DNA of 64,000 nt from Dechloromonas sp. ZY10 (GTDB lineage Bacteria; Pseudomonadota; Gammaproteobacteria; Burkholderiales; Rhodocyclaceae): assembly GCF_041378895.1 (NCBI RefSeq), contig NZ_CP144212.1, positions 3,023,501 through 3,087,500 on the forward strand. Direction: 5' to 3'. The position numbers and the translations under genes are program-made. The notes beneath the pieces were generated by a model that did no database searches, was not told the DNA's origin, and saw only the letters and a list, made by a program, of their open reading frames with translations. Shown here piece after piece: positions 1 to 9,554 of this stretch. How positions within the stretch are numbered: position 1 is the first letter of the stretch; every line of letters starts with the position of its first letter.

Positions 1-332
1 ATGGCAAAAATCCGCGAGTACGATGCAGTGACGTAGATCACGCCATCATGGACCAGCGCCTGCGCCTCCTGGCCACGCTGTTTCTCGCCGCCAAAGGAAA
101 AACTCCACGCCGGCACCAGATCCTCAACGTTCTTGGTATTGATTCTGGTCAGAGTGCTATGCCGCTGCGCCTTGAGGCCGAGGCCGTAGGAGAGCACATC
201 GCCCGGTGTTTTATCGTCATTGAGAATGTCTTCCCAACTGACGCTCTTGCTGGCCAGCGCCGGTGCGCTGCAGGCCAGGGCAACCAGACCGGCAAGCAAG
301 GTCTGGCGAAAGGAATGGCGTGGGGTGGTCAT
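1..332 (-). CDS. PQQ-dependent alcohol dehydrogenase, N-terminal part
   Basis: Partial gene: about 110 codons from an ATG at 332 run off the left edge of the window. The protein starts with a Sec signal peptide ending near ALAS (about residue 25). The mature part reads [19 protein letters not shown], then [31 protein letters not shown] and [19 protein letters not shown]. This pattern is typical of quinoprotein methanol/ethanol dehydrogenases (ExaA/XoxF/PedE type), which oxidise alcohols in the periplasm and pass electrons to a cytochrome c. A weak GGAG lies 13 bases before the ATG. The gene is divergent from a NarL-type two-component pair, as in ExaA systems. Substrate (ethanol or methanol) and metal (Ca or lanthanide) cannot be told from this part. 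Seen: signal peptide and family pattern. Inferred: role in ethanol oxidation, supported by the acetaldehyde-type dehydrogenase nearby. Confidence 0.85.
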   Translation of the reverse strand, partial: MTTPRHSFRQTLLAGLVALACSAPALASKSVSWEDILNDDKTPGDVLSYGLGLKAQRHSTLTRINTKNVEDLVPAWSFSFGGEKQRGQEAQALVHDGVIYVTASYSRIFA

Positions 333-469
333 GATTTGAGTAGTCTCCGGATGTTGTTCGTCAGGCCTGAACGCTCGGTTGGGCGGTGGCTTGCCTGTCA
401 ATCGCGACAGGTGGAGCGAGTATAGGAAGCAGCTTTTGCCGCCGTCTCGGGAGGCCTGCCCGCTCAATT

Positions 470-484
470 CGGGAAATTTTCCCG
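470..484. promoter_or_regulatory. Perfect 15-bp palindrome between divergent alcohol dehydrogenase and kinase genes
   Basis: CGGGAAATTTTCCCG is a perfect inverted repeat about the T at 477, and flanking T469/A485 extend it. It lies in the 214-bp divergent promoter region, 63 bases before the kinase start and 138 bases before the dehydrogenase start. It is a candidate operator for the adjacent LuxR-type regulator. No -24/-12 promoter was found on the dehydrogenase side. Confidence 0.4.
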
Positions 485-546
485 ACAACGCTGGCCGCCG
501 GTACGAAACCTGCAGACAAGACGGCATTTCATGGACAGGAATCCGC

Positions 547-1836
547 ATGGACCTGCGCAAACGACTCCTGCTCTGGCTGGGCAGCCTGCTCGCCGGGCTG
601 CTCTTGATGGTGGCTGCGAGCAGCCTGTATTCACTGGTCAGCGACATCCGCAGCGAAGTTTCGGCCTCCGAGCGACTGGTCGCCTTTTTGATTGCTGCAA
701 GCCAGGAGCCGCCCGCAAGCAGCGAGCAGCTACAAGCGCAACTGCGCGAGGCCGGCTTGCGCCACGTCAAGATCGCGACTCATCCCGAAGCTGTGCAACC
801 CGACGACCAATCGGCCCTCTCCCGCCTGCTCGGGGCCAGTCCGCTGGTCAGCCCGCCACATCCACTGCGTCTGGGGGCGCATCAATTCTGGATTGCGCCG
901 AATCCGCAGTCCGAAATCGAAGAGCGGCTGGCGAGCACTGTTCGACTTTGCATCACCCTGTTGTTCTATTCTGGAGCAACGCTGCTCGCCGCCTGGTGGG
1001 CGGCCGACCGGGCGCTGAGCCCGGTGCGCGAACTGGAGGCCGGCCTGCGCCGGCTGGCGGCCGACCAGCCCTGCGCCCTGCCGGCCTTTGCCCTGCGCGA
1101 GTTCCGGCGCGTGGCGCAAGCCATCGAGACCCTGGCGCAAGCCCTCGACACTGCCCGCGCCGCCCGCCAGCAACTGGCGCGCGACCTGCTCAGCGTGCAG
1201 GAAAACGAGCGGCGGACACTGGCAAGGGAATTGCATGACGATTTCGGGCAGAACCTGACGGCCATCGGCTTGACCGCCGCCCATCTCGAACGCCGTGCCG
1301 GGCAACTCACCGCCGAACAGCTGACTACTTGCGCCCGCGAACTCAAGCGCGATGTGCGCCAGATTCGCGAGCAACTGCGACAGATGCTCAAGCGCCTGCG
1401 TCCGCACGGACTCGATGCCGCCGGTCTGAGCAGTGCGCTGCGCGAGCTGGTCGATGGCTGGCGGCAGCGGGAAACCGGCATCGGTTTCAGCCTGGAGATC
1501 GCGGCAGACCTGCCGCCCGTAGACGCGGAGGAAGCGCTGGTGATTTATCGGATCGTGCAAGAAGGGCTGACCAATGTCGTGCGCCACAGCGGCGCCACGC
1601 ACTGCGGGATCGTGGTCGGACATGCGCCGGACGGTCTGTTTGTCCATGTCGCGGACGATGGCAAAGGCCTGCCCGAGGTGGGCATCGCCCGGCGCGGCGG
1701 ACTGCTCGGCATGGAAGAACGCCTGGCCATGGCCGGCGGCCACCTGCGCGTGAACCATCGCCCACCGCACGGCCTATCCCTGGAAGCCTGCCTGCCCCGC
1801 CCGCATCCGCCCCGTACGGATAAGGAGGACGCATGA
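547..1836 (+). CDS. NarL-family sensor histidine kinase
   Basis: A 429-residue membrane sensor kinase, starting at ATG 547 directly before a hydrophobic segment; longer upstream reading gives no sensible protein. Two membrane helices (about residues 8-28 and 132-153) enclose a roughly 100-residue periplasmic sensor region of unknown ligand. A HAMP-like linker and coiled coil follow, then a HisKA_3 dimerisation box ([14 protein letters not shown], phospho-acceptor His230). The HATPase domain shows an N box ([11 protein letters not shown]), DDGKGLP and [11 protein letters not shown]. HisKA_3 kinases pair with LuxR-type regulators, and the next gene overlaps by ATGA. The position beside a PQQ alcohol dehydrogenase suggests it senses a signal for alcohol oxidation, like MoxYX or ExaDE systems (inference). 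Confidence 0.88.
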   Translation: MDLRKRLLLWLGSLLAGLLLMVAASSLYSLVSDIRSEVSASERLVAFLIAASQEPPASSEQLQAQLREAGLRHVKIATHPEAVQPDDQSALSRLLGASPLVSPPHPLRLGAHQFWIAPNPQSEIEERLASTVRLCITLLFYSGATLLAAWWAADRALSPVRELEAGLRRLAADQPCALPAFALREFRRVAQAIETLAQALDTARAARQQLARDLLSVQENERRTLARELHDDFGQNLTAIGLTAAHLERRAGQLTAEQLTTCARELKRDVRQIREQLRQMLKRLRPHGLDAAGLSSALRELVDGWRQRETGIGFSLEIAADLPPVDAEEALVIYRIVQEGLTNVVRHSGATHCGIVVGHAPDGLFVHVADDGKGLPEVGIARRGGLLGMEERLAMAGGHLRVNHRPPHGLSLEACLPRPHPPRTDKEDA

Positions 1837-2480
1837 TCCGCATCATTCTGGTCGATGACCATGCCGTGGTCCGCTCCGGGTATCGCCGCCTGCTCGACCA
1901 TGAGCCGGGCTTCGCAGTGATTGGCGAAGCCGCGAGTGCCGACGAGGCGTATGCGCTGGTCGTCCAGCAAACCCCCGATGTGGCGGTGGTTGACCTCAGC
2001 CTGCGCGGCAGCAGCGGCCTTGAAGCGATCCGCCGCATTCTGAGCCGGGCACCGCAAACCCGGATTCTGGTGTTGTCGATGCACGAAGGCGCCGGCCATG
2101 TCACCCAGGCCCTGCGCAGCGGCGCACTCGGCTATTTGACCAAATATAGCGAACCGGAATGCGTGATCGAGGCGATCCGCAAGGTCGCCCACGGTCAACG
2201 TGCCTTTTCCCCCGAAATTGCCCAGGTCCTGGCCGATGAAGCACTTGCCGGAGAGCGCCCCCTGGCCGACCTGACCCCGCGCGAATTCGAAGTGCTGCGC
2301 CTGCTGGCCCATGGGGAATCGGCACTGGGTATTGCGCAATCGATGCACTTGAGCCCCAAGACCATCCTCAATTACCTGTCGCTGATTCGCCAGAAGCTGG
2401 ATGCGGAAAGCGACTTCAAGCTGCTGCACCTGGCGGCTCGCCACGGGCTGGTCAATCTACCCAGCCCGCGCAGCTGCTGA
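1833..2480 (+). CDS. LuxR/NarL-family response regulator
   Basis: 215 residues. The receiver domain (1-120) has the acidic pocket VDD at 7-9 and phospho-acceptor Asp54 (VVDLSLRG), with the conserved Lys in the YLTKYS stretch. The C-terminal LuxR-type helix-turn-helix (about 145-205) reads LTPREFEVLRLLAHG and SPKTILNYLSLIRQKL. The start overlaps the kinase stop by 4 bases, so the two are translationally coupled. It probably controls the divergent alcohol dehydrogenase and perhaps the cache protein downstream; the palindrome at 470-484 is a candidate site. The partner assignment is firm; the targets are inferred. Confidence 0.9.
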   Translation: MIRIILVDDHAVVRSGYRRLLDHEPGFAVIGEAASADEAYALVVQQTPDVAVVDLSLRGSSGLEAIRRILSRAPQTRILVLSMHEGAGHVTQALRSGALGYLTKYSEPECVIEAIRKVAHGQRAFSPEIAQVLADEALAGERPLADLTPREFEVLRLLAHGESALGIAQSMHLSPKTILNYLSLIRQKLDAESDFKLLHLAARHGLVNLPSPRSC

Positions 2481-2512
2481 CCTTTATTTGATAAACACAC
2501 CCGGAGACTGCC

Positions 2513-3367
2513 ATGCCCCCTCGTTCCCTACGCGCCCCGCTGCTTGGGCTGACCCTGACCCTCGCCACCGGCGCCGTTCTGGCCGCCGAACACGCCACCC
2601 CGCGCGAGGCCCGCGCGCTGTTCGACCAGGCGGTGCGCTACCTGCAGGCCAACGGCCCGGAGAAGGCGTGGCCGGCGTTCAACAACCGCAAGGGCCCCTT
2701 CGTGCGCAAGGACCTCTACGTGTATGTGATCGACCGCCAGGGCACCTACGTCGCCAACGGCGCGGCACCGGAGGCGCTGGTCGGACTCAAGGTACTCGAC
2801 AGCGTCGATGCGGCCGGTAATCCGCTGTTCCGCGAAATGCTCGCGGTCACCGAGAAACAGGACGAAGCCAAGATCCGTTACGTCTGGCTCAACCGCCAGA
2901 GCAACCACGTCGAGCCCAAGGTGGCCTGGCTGCACCGCGCCGGCGACTACGTGCTCGGCGTCGGCTACTACGCGCCGCGCTCGACCGCCGACGATGCGCG
3001 CAAGCTGCTCGATGCGGCCAGCGCGCAGCTGCGCCGGGTCGGCGCCGGCAAGGCCTTCGCCAGCTTCAACGACCCCCGTGGCACCTTCGTCCGCGACGAC
3101 CTTTACGTTTTCGCGGTCGACCTGCAAAACGGCCAATTTCTGGCGCACGGAATGAATCCCCAGCTGACCGGTACCGATGCCGCCAGCCTGCACGATGTCG
3201 AAGGCCGGCCGCTGGTGCAGCAGATGATCGAACTGGCCAGGAGCAAGGGCGAAGGCACGGTCGATTACGTCTGGCGCAACCCGGTAACCAATGCCGTCGA
3301 GCAGAAGCGGACTTTCGTCCGCCGCGAACAGGACAGCCTGATCGGGGTCGGTTTTTATCGCGAATGA
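2513..3367 (+). CDS. Periplasmic protein with two tandem cache domains
   Basis: 284 residues with a signal peptide cleaved near VLAAEHA. The mature part is an internal duplication. Residues about 30-140 (KAWPAFNNRKGPFVRKDLYVYVIDRQG...YVLGVGYY) and about 150-284 (KAFASFNDPRGTFVRDDLYVFAVDLQN...LIGVGFY) follow the same single-cache pattern, which normally forms a small-ligand sensor domain. No membrane helix, kinase or chemotaxis output domain follows, so this is a free periplasmic module. It lies 32 bases after the response regulator and is probably in the same operon. It could present a ligand to the sensor kinase; this is inference. An intrinsic terminator follows. Confidence 0.75.
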   Translation: MPPRSLRAPLLGLTLTLATGAVLAAEHATPREARALFDQAVRYLQANGPEKAWPAFNNRKGPFVRKDLYVYVIDRQGTYVANGAAPEALVGLKVLDSVDAAGNPLFREMLAVTEKQDEAKIRYVWLNRQSNHVEPKVAWLHRAGDYVLGVGYYAPRSTADDARKLLDAASAQLRRVGAGKAFASFNDPRGTFVRDDLYVFAVDLQNGQFLAHGMNPQLTGTDAASLHDVEGRPLVQQMIELARSKGEGTVDYVWRNPVTNAVEQKRTFVRREQDSLIGVGFYRE

Positions 3368-3405
3368 CCCGTCTCCTGCCTCTCGGCGGCGAAAAAACCC
3401 CTTGC

Positions 3406-3441
3406 GCCCCGTTCGGCCCACGCCGCGCGGGGCATTTTTTT
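3406..3441 (+). terminator. Intrinsic terminator after the cache gene
   Basis: GCCCCG (3406-3411) pairs with CGGGGC (3428-3433); the loop carries a further CGG/CCG pairing. A run of seven T follows after one A. It closes the kinase-regulator-cache operon. Confidence 0.75.
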
Positions 3442-3444
3442 ACC

Positions 3445-3475
3445 TGCTCCGGGCAACTGGAGCAAATCTGCTCCA
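3445..3475 (+). promoter_or_regulatory. Candidate activator site: TGGAGCA/TGCTCCA inverted repeats
   Basis: TGGAGCA (3458-3464), four bases, then TGCTCCA (3469-3475) form a perfect dyad; another TGCTCC lies at 3445-3450. The dyad sits about 130 bases upstream of the -24/-12 promoter at 3604, the usual distance for a sigma-54 enhancer. The same 7-mer dyad recurs at 9533-9549. Binding by the AcoR-like protein at 12549 is a proposal. Confidence 0.45.
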
Positions 3476-3488
3476 AATCTGAACAAGT

Positions 3489-3522
3489 GTTGCGGGCAGC
3501 CCCCGGGCAGATCGCCCGCAAC
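3489..3522 (+). promoter_or_regulatory. Second inverted repeat upstream of the aldehyde dehydrogenase
   Basis: GTTGCGGGC (3489-3497) and GCCCGCAAC (3514-3522) are perfect 9-base arms separated by 16 bases. There is no T run, so it is not a terminator. It lies about 85 bases upstream of the sigma-54 promoter and could be a further enhancer or a binding site for a bending protein. Confidence 0.3.
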
Positions 3523-3603
3523 GGCCGAACCGCGCCGAACAAAAACATTCAACGCACTGATTTTAATGGTTTTCATGTCGCCAAGCCAGCAAACGGAACG
3601 GGC

Positions 3604-3619
3604 TGGCACGGCCCCTGCA
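3604..3619 (+). promoter_or_regulatory. Sigma-54 (-24/-12) promoter of the aldehyde dehydrogenase
   Basis: TGGCACGGCCCCTGCA matches the sigma-54 consensus TGGCACG-N4-TTGCA at all but one position, with GG at 3605-3606 and GC at 3617-3618 separated by exactly 10 bases. It leaves an untranslated leader of about 100 bases before the ATG at 3735. Confidence 0.8.
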
Positions 3620-3734
3620 ATTAATCCGGCACGAGCCAGCGCCCGGCCGAGGCCCCAGCTTCCTCCTCCCCGGCTCCGGCCAGGCGTGCGGCTCGACATT
3701 GTTCGCAAACACTTAACAGCAGATGGAGACAAAC

Positions 3735-5255
<1,521 letters not shown>

Positions 5256-5370
5256 TCCCCGACGCAGCCGGTGCGGTGCCTGTGGCCGAAAGGGCTGCAG
5301 GCACGTCTGGCCCGGCCGCTGACACCGAGCTCCACTTGCCCAGTTCTCAATGCTTGCGGGCAACGTTTAC

Positions 5371-5397
5371 GGGGGCGGGCAACCGCCCCCTTTTTTT
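5371..5397 (+). terminator. Strong intrinsic terminator between aldehyde dehydrogenase and DUF779 genes
   Basis: GGGGGCGG (5371-5378), loop GCAA, CCGCCCCC (5383-5390), then seven T. It ends only 22 bases before the DUF779 start, so DUF779 is made from read-through or from its own promoter. Confidence 0.85.
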
Positions 5398-5419
5398 CCG
5401 CCAGAAAACCGGAGAAATC

Positions 5420-5791
5420 ATGGTTGACCGTGTCACCGCCACCCCAGCCGCACTGGCCCTGATCGAACAGCTCAAAGCCACCCATGGCCCGGCGCTGATC
5501 TTTCACCAATCCGGCGGCTGCTGCGACAACAGCGCCCCCAACTGCTACCTGCCGGGCGACCTCGCCATCGGCCCCTACGACATCCACCTCGGCGAAATCG
5601 GCGGCGTGCCTTTCTACATCAACGCCGGCCAGTATGAGTATTGGAAGCACACCCAACTGATCGTCGATGCCGTCCCCGGCGCCAGCGACAATTTTTCTCT
5701 CGAATGCGGCACCGGCCTCTCCTTCCTCAGCCGCTCCCGCCTGTTCACCGATGCCGAATGGGCCGAACTCCAGGCCGCCGGCCTGGTTTGA
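5420..5791 (+). CDS. DUF779 domain protein
   Basis: 123 residues, cytoplasmic. DUF779 genes commonly sit beside AcoD-type aldehyde dehydrogenases and their exact function is not established. Seen: Cys-rich HQSGGCCDNSAPNCY (about residues 31-45) and a second Cys in SLECGTGLSF, suggesting metal or redox chemistry. The start ATG at 5420 has GGAG 5 bases upstream. It lies downstream of the terminator at 5371-5397 and 22 bases before a cytochrome c gene. The pairing with the dehydrogenase is the main clue to its role. Confidence 0.88.
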   Translation: MVDRVTATPAALALIEQLKATHGPALIFHQSGGCCDNSAPNCYLPGDLAIGPYDIHLGEIGGVPFYINAGQYEYWKHTQLIVDAVPGASDNFSLECGTGLSFLSRSRLFTDAEWAELQAAGLV

Positions 5792-5813
5792 CTCCGTCCA
5801 AGGATTTTTGCTC

Positions 5814-6128
5814 ATGCACAAACTCAGTCTTCTCGCCCTCAGCCTGTTCCTGCTCGCCGGCTCGGCCGCCCACGCCAGCGAAGCCATCGTCAAGAAAGCC
5901 CGCTGCGTCGCCTGCCACACCATCGACCAAAAGCGCGTCGGCCCCGCCTACCAGGACGTTGCCGCCAAATACAAAGGCGACGCCAAAGCCCCCGCCCGCC
6001 TCTTCGACAAAGTCCGCGCCGGCGGCGCCGGCGTCTGGGGCGACATCCCGATGCTGGCCCACCCGGCCGACAAGATCAGCGACGACGACCTCAAGGCGGC
6101 GATTGCCTGGATTCTGGCGCTGCACTGA
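5814..6128 (+). CDS. Small periplasmic class I cytochrome c (c551/c8 type)
   Basis: 104 residues with a signal peptide ending at AHAS (about residue 22). One haem-binding site CVACH lies at 31-35, and the likely sixth ligand Met is in IPMLAHP. Length and pattern match cytochrome c551, a soluble periplasmic electron shuttle. AGGA lies 9 bases before the ATG. Its place at the end of the aldehyde dehydrogenase-DUF779 run suggests it accepts electrons from the PQQ dehydrogenase or its cytochrome (inference). Confidence 0.9.
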   Translation: MHKLSLLALSLFLLAGSAAHASEAIVKKARCVACHTIDQKRVGPAYQDVAAKYKGDAKAPARLFDKVRAGGAGVWGDIPMLAHPADKISDDDLKAAIAWILALH

Positions 6129-6170
6129 TTTCCGTTCGGCTTGGCTTAACGCCGAGCACCTAGCCCCCCC

Positions 6171-6200
6171 AGCCGTCCGTACCCTGCGGGCGGCTTTTTT
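6171..6200 (+). terminator. Intrinsic terminator after cytochrome c
   Basis: AGCCGTCCG (6171-6179) pairs with CGGGCGGCT (6187-6195) with one mismatch, followed by six T. Nothing further is recognised between 6201 and 6483 except the promoter side of the lipoprotein gene; base composition falls there. Confidence 0.8.
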
Positions 6201-6483
6201 ACGCCCTTGGCCGATGGAAACCGCTGCTCAGACAGGCGCAATGGCGGTTGCCACGGGTTGCCGTTCAAAAGATGGCGATTAAACAAACAGCATCATTACA
6301 ATAGCAAACTGCCCGCTTTCAGCCCCTTGCCCACCGCCGCAGCAATGCCTTTTCGTCAAAACGCCGAACCGGCCAGGGCTGCAGCTTGTGTCCTGCAGGC
6401 CAGCAGATGGGACAGGCACCGGCTCGAAGTTCCCCGGCAACAACTGTTTCTCCAGATCCACAGCCAAGAGCCGTAGTCCTCCT

Positions 6484-7293
6484 ATGCGCATTCCACTTCA
6501 TTTTGCCTTGCTTCCCATTGTTGCCTTCCTTGGCGGCTGTAGCCTTCTTCAAGCCGGAAAGCTTTACGCGCCAGAGACCTTCGGCTTCGTCCCCGTCACA
6601 CCGAACATTTATGTTGAACAAGCCGCCGATGCCGCCACAAAAACGAAATTGCGCGAGGCGATGGACAAAGCCAAAGATGTCATTACAAACACCTTCGGGG
6701 ACACCAAGGCCAGTCCTACCGTATATGCTTGCATCACCGAGCATTGCTTCTGGGCGGTTGGAGGGAGAGGAGCTATCGCGAAGGTCTACGGCGACCGGAT
6801 TATTCTTTCGCCTCGCGGACTGAACTGGCACTTCATCGCGCACGAATGGTCCCATGCCGAAATGAGTACTCGTTTAACATTACTCGCGTGGCAGCGCATG
6901 CCCCAATGGTTTGACGAAGGGCTTGCTGTTGCCGTCAGCGAAGCGCCGGAGCACTCCGAATCACACTGGCGGTTTCTTGTTGCCGCCAGTATTCCTCGTC
7001 CGACGCGAGAGGAGTTGTACTCCTTCAAGTCCCTGCAAGACTGGCTCGACGCCGTTGGGCGGTATAGCGACAATAAGAATGCAGAACGCCGAGCGCTTGG
7101 AAAAACCGAAATCCATAGCCTCTATGCAGCAGCAGGACATGAGGTTCGCCCTTGGGTTGCCGGAGTCGGAACGGCAGGCATCTTGGCATTCATAGGAAAG
7201 ATGAATGGCGGTGAAACCTTCGAGGCTGCCTATCAGACGGCTAACCCAGTGGCGCAGGGGACGCAGGGCAGTGCCCCTGACTTTAACCGTTGA
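6484..7293 (+). CDS. Lipoprotein with HExxH metalloprotease-like motif
   Basis: 269 residues. The chosen start at 6484 gives a lipoprotein signal with lipobox LGGC (Cys18), so the product is probably membrane-anchored outside the cytoplasm. Residues 120-124 read HEWSH, a zinc-binding HExxH motif, and WFDEGLAV follows with Glu145, a gluzincin-like arrangement (HExxH...E). The hydrophobic context NWHFIAHEWSHAEM is typical of zinc peptidases. I cannot assign a named family. Base composition and codon use are less GC-rich than neighbours and no operon partner is present, suggesting transfer. Seen: lipobox and zinc motif. Inferred: peptidase activity. Confidence 0.7.
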   Translation: MRIPLHFALLPIVAFLGGCSLLQAGKLYAPETFGFVPVTPNIYVEQAADAATKTKLREAMDKAKDVITNTFGDTKASPTVYACITEHCFWAVGGRGAIAKVYGDRIILSPRGLNWHFIAHEWSHAEMSTRLTLLAWQRMPQWFDEGLAVAVSEAPEHSESHWRFLVAASIPRPTREELYSFKSLQDWLDAVGRYSDNKNAERRALGKTEIHSLYAAAGHEVRPWVAGVGTAGILAFIGKMNGGETFEAAYQTANPVAQGTQGSAPDFNR

Positions 7294-7410
7294 AGCTGCA
7301 GAGAAACGAGAGAGTCCGGGATTCTGTGTAAATAGCTTCGTCCAGAGACTGCAGCCACTGCCCTGCCCTCTACGCCAGGGAAACCACAGGGGCAACTATC
7401 TACGCAGGCG

Positions 7411-7436
7411 AAAAACCCCGGCACTCGGAGCCGGGG
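7411..7436 (-). terminator. Intrinsic terminator of the EVE/VOC operon
   Basis: CCCCGGC (7416-7422) and GCCGGGG (7430-7436); on the minus strand the hairpin is followed by five T (7415-7411). It lies 26 bases past the EVE stop. Confidence 0.75.
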
Positions 7437-7461
7437 AACGGGGGATTTGGGGGTCTGGCAG

Positions 7462-7899
7462 CTAGCCTGCTGCTGCGGGTGCTTTTGCTGCCATGGCGCA
7501 GGCGATCAGTTCGAAGTCATGGGCTGAGACTTCGAACAGGCCAAAGCGCAGTTGATAGCCCCAGTTCTTTTTCCCGGCCGAGAATTCCAGCCGCTCCAGC
7601 AACGGAGTGATGGGCGTGGGTCGAGCCGCCGCCCAGCGCACATCCCGGCGAAAGGGGAGAAAGCCGCCGCCCATGTCCGCTTGGTAAGGCTCCCCGGCCA
7701 ATACCCGGCCCAGGGCGGTGAAACAGCGGAGTGGCGTTTTCCCGCCGAATTTCTCGGTCGGCGAGTAATAGACCACCTGATCCCCCGGCCGGATCCGCCG
7801 CAGAGGCGCCGCCTTGCCGTGACAGACCTGCATGAAGCCACCGGCCTGACCGATGCGGACATGTTCGGCCGAAGCCACCGCGATCCAGTTGCGGCTCAT
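7462..7899 (-). CDS. EVE domain protein
   Basis: 145 residues, start ATG at 7899 overlapping the previous stop (ATGA). The sequence begins [16 protein letters not shown] and contains [25 protein letters not shown] and FRRDVRW, the pattern of EVE-fold proteins (PUA-like). That fold binds modified bases in DNA or RNA in characterised members. No nuclease domain is fused. It is coupled to a VOC protein, so a small metabolic or stress unit is more likely than a defence system. Biochemical role unknown. Confidence 0.8.
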   Translation of the reverse strand: MSRNWIAVASAEHVRIGQAGGFMQVCHGKAAPLRRIRPGDQVVYYSPTEKFGGKTPLRCFTALGRVLAGEPYQADMGGGFLPFRRDVRWAAARPTPITPLLERLEFSAGKKNWGYQLRFGLFEVSAHDFELIACAMAAKAPAAAG

Positions 7900-8267
7900 G
7901 CTTGGCTCGGGGAGAAAACGCGAAGGCGGTGGCCATCCGGATCGAGGCCGAGGAAGGTGAAACCGAAATCCATGCGGGTCGGCGTCTGGGCGATGACGAT
8001 GCCTTTCGCGGCCCATTCGGCGTAGCAAGCCTCTACCGCTGCGTCGTCCGCCATGGCAAAGGCCAGTTCGCTGCTGCCCGCCCCGGCAACCGCCTTGGGT
8101 GCCACCGTTTCTCTCGCCCAGAGCCCCAGCATCATGCCGTTGTCCAGGGCGAACATGGCAAAGGTCGGCGATGCCTCTACCGGCGGTGCGCCCAGAAGCT
8201 GGGTGTAGAAGGCCGCGCTGGCGACAGGGTTGGCGACGTACAGCAGCAGGAAGTTGGGATGATTCAT
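7896..8267 (-). CDS. VOC-family (glyoxalase/dioxygenase superfamily) protein
   Basis: 123 residues, one vicinal-oxygen-chelate unit: [25 protein letters not shown] at the N-terminus and [19 protein letters not shown] at the C-terminus, with the acidic C-terminal motif degenerate. This resembles PhnB/bleomycin-resistance-like members. The ligand is unknown. It forms a two-gene operon with the EVE gene, and a WYL-type regulator gene lies just upstream on the same strand. Confidence 0.85.
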   Translation of the reverse strand: MNHPNFLLLYVANPVASAAFYTQLLGAPPVEASPTFAMFALDNGMMLGLWARETVAPKAVAGAGSSELAFAMADDAAVEACYAEWAAKGIVIAQTPTRMDFGFTFLGLDPDGHRLRVFSPSQA

Positions 8268-8364
8268 GGCGATGCTCCGATCAGGTTAGTCAAGCCGGCC
8301 AGTGGTGGCCGATCGATGGAGCGATCGTAAAAGCAGGCAGTGACAGTTTCTGTCAGCAGTCGAA

Positions 8365-9054
8365 TTACTGGCCGGGAATACCTTCCTGTTGCCGCCACCG
8401 CCGCAGCAGCGCCTGACGGCGCTCGGGGTAGCGCGCCTCCTCGATCGATAGGCGAGCGATGCGGTCAATGCGGAAATGCCGGAAGTCCTCGCGCAGTTCG
8501 CACCAGGCGACCATGACCAGGCAGCGGTCGAAGAAGCCCACCGCGCAGGGCCAGACCGTGCGCAGGCTTTCTGCGCCTTGCACGTCCCGGTAGCCTACCT
8601 GCAGCTTGCGCTCAGCCCGGATGGCGGTGCGGACCTGAAACAGCAGCTGATCAACCGGGCTGGCCTGATTTTCCGGCCCGACCAGCAAGGCGGAGCTTTC
8701 CGCCTCGTGTCGCAGTTCCGGCGGCAGCACCGCTGTAATTTTGGCCAAGGCATTCTTGGCGGCCTCCCCCAGCCGGGGGTCGCCTCGCTCGGCCACCCAG
8801 CGCGAGCCGAGGACCAAGGCCTCGATCTCGTCCGCTGAAAACATCAAGGGGGGAAGGACAAAGCCCGGCCGCAGGATGTAACCCAAGCCGGCTTCGCCCT
8901 CGATATGGGCGCCCTGGCCTTGCAGTGTGGCGATATCCCGGTAGAGGGTACGCAGACTGACCCCGAGTTCGGACGCGAGAGCTTGGCCGGCAATCGGTTG
9001 GCGATGGCGGCGGAGAGTCTGCATCAATTGCAGGAGGCGTTCGGCGCGAGACAA
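8365..9054 (-). CDS. YafY/DeoR-like transcriptional regulator with WYL domain
   Basis: 229 residues. An N-terminal winged helix (LLQLMQTLRRHRQPIAGQAL..LGVSLRTLYRDIATL, residues 5-55) is followed by a WYL-type ligand-binding region (about 130-215, with VGYRDVQGAESLRTVWPCAV and FRHFRIDRIARL). The start is TTG at 9054 with AGGA 11 bases upstream; no ATG fits better. Such regulators often control the adjacent gene; here the VOC-EVE pair lies 97 bases downstream in the same direction. Effector unknown. Confidence 0.85.
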   Translation of the reverse strand: MSRAERLLQLMQTLRRHRQPIAGQALASELGVSLRTLYRDIATLQGQGAHIEGEAGLGYILRPGFVLPPLMFSADEIEALVLGSRWVAERGDPRLGEAAKNALAKITAVLPPELRHEAESSALLVGPENQASPVDQLLFQVRTAIRAERKLQVGYRDVQGAESLRTVWPCAVGFFDRCLVMVAWCELREDFRHFRIDRIARLSIEEARYPERRQALLRRWRQQEGIPGQ

Positions 9055-9413
9055 GCGGCTGATCCTGTTCAGAATCTCAATCGGGGGAGCATTCTAATGG
9101 GATTTTCCGGCACGGCGCCAGCGGGTACCCAGCAGCGAAGGTCGGCTTGTGCTGAGCTTGCGCCGGCCTCGAATGGCAGTTTCTGAAACCCGCCAACCAC
9201 CGGCGAGAAACGACCGCAGCCGCGCCGTTCGCTGCTGCCCGAGGGTACTGGGCCGGCGCTTTGTCGACTGCGGCGAGCCCGGCGCCTATGGACGCGATGG
9301 GTGCCGCCCCAGGCATCGGGCGGGCAGGTTGTGGCCATCGCCAACACTTGTACCGCCCACCCAAAAACATGGCGCCAGGTATCGACCCGCACGATTGGTC
9401 TTTACTGCCCTGT

Positions 9414-9427
9414 CACGGTCGACCGTG
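9414..9427. repeat. Palindrome CACGGTCGACCGTG (family copy)
   Basis: Perfect 14-bp palindrome containing the 12-mer ACGGTCGACCGT, followed by GAAAAA and then CCGTCTTTTT. One of eight exact 12-mer copies in the window. Confidence 0.85.
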
Positions 9428-9532
9428 AAAAACCGTCTTTTTCCGGTACCGCTGCCGTTGGCTGGCGGTGCCTTGGGTCTTGCGGCACCGCACACCGCAG
9501 GCGTCCGCTGCCGCACGCCACTGCCCCACTCC

Positions 9533-9549
9533 TGCTCCAAAATGGAGCA
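9533..9549. promoter_or_regulatory. TGCTCCA/TGGAGCA dyad, second copy
   Basis: Perfect 7-base arms separated by AAA, just after the cytochrome b561 stop; a further CTGCTC follows. It matches the dyad at 3458-3475. It may be a displaced activator site, or a weak 3' hairpin without a T run. Confidence 0.35.
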
Positions 9550-9554
9550 ACTGC

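Larger units (their letters stand above)
9055..9554. other. 500-bp intergenic stretch without a convincing gene
   Basis: Open frames on both strands here are short, Arg/Pro-rich and unlike any family, so none is called. The stretch holds one copy of the ACGGTCGACCGT palindrome (9415-9426) and the TGCTCCA/TGGAGCA dyad (9533-9549). Nothing else was recognised. Confidence 0.6.

Noticed and set aside
9069..9392. 107-residue minus-strand open frame in the 9-kb intergenic stretch
   Set aside because: Arg/Pro-rich, no ribosome site or family pattern, and it contains a palindrome copy.
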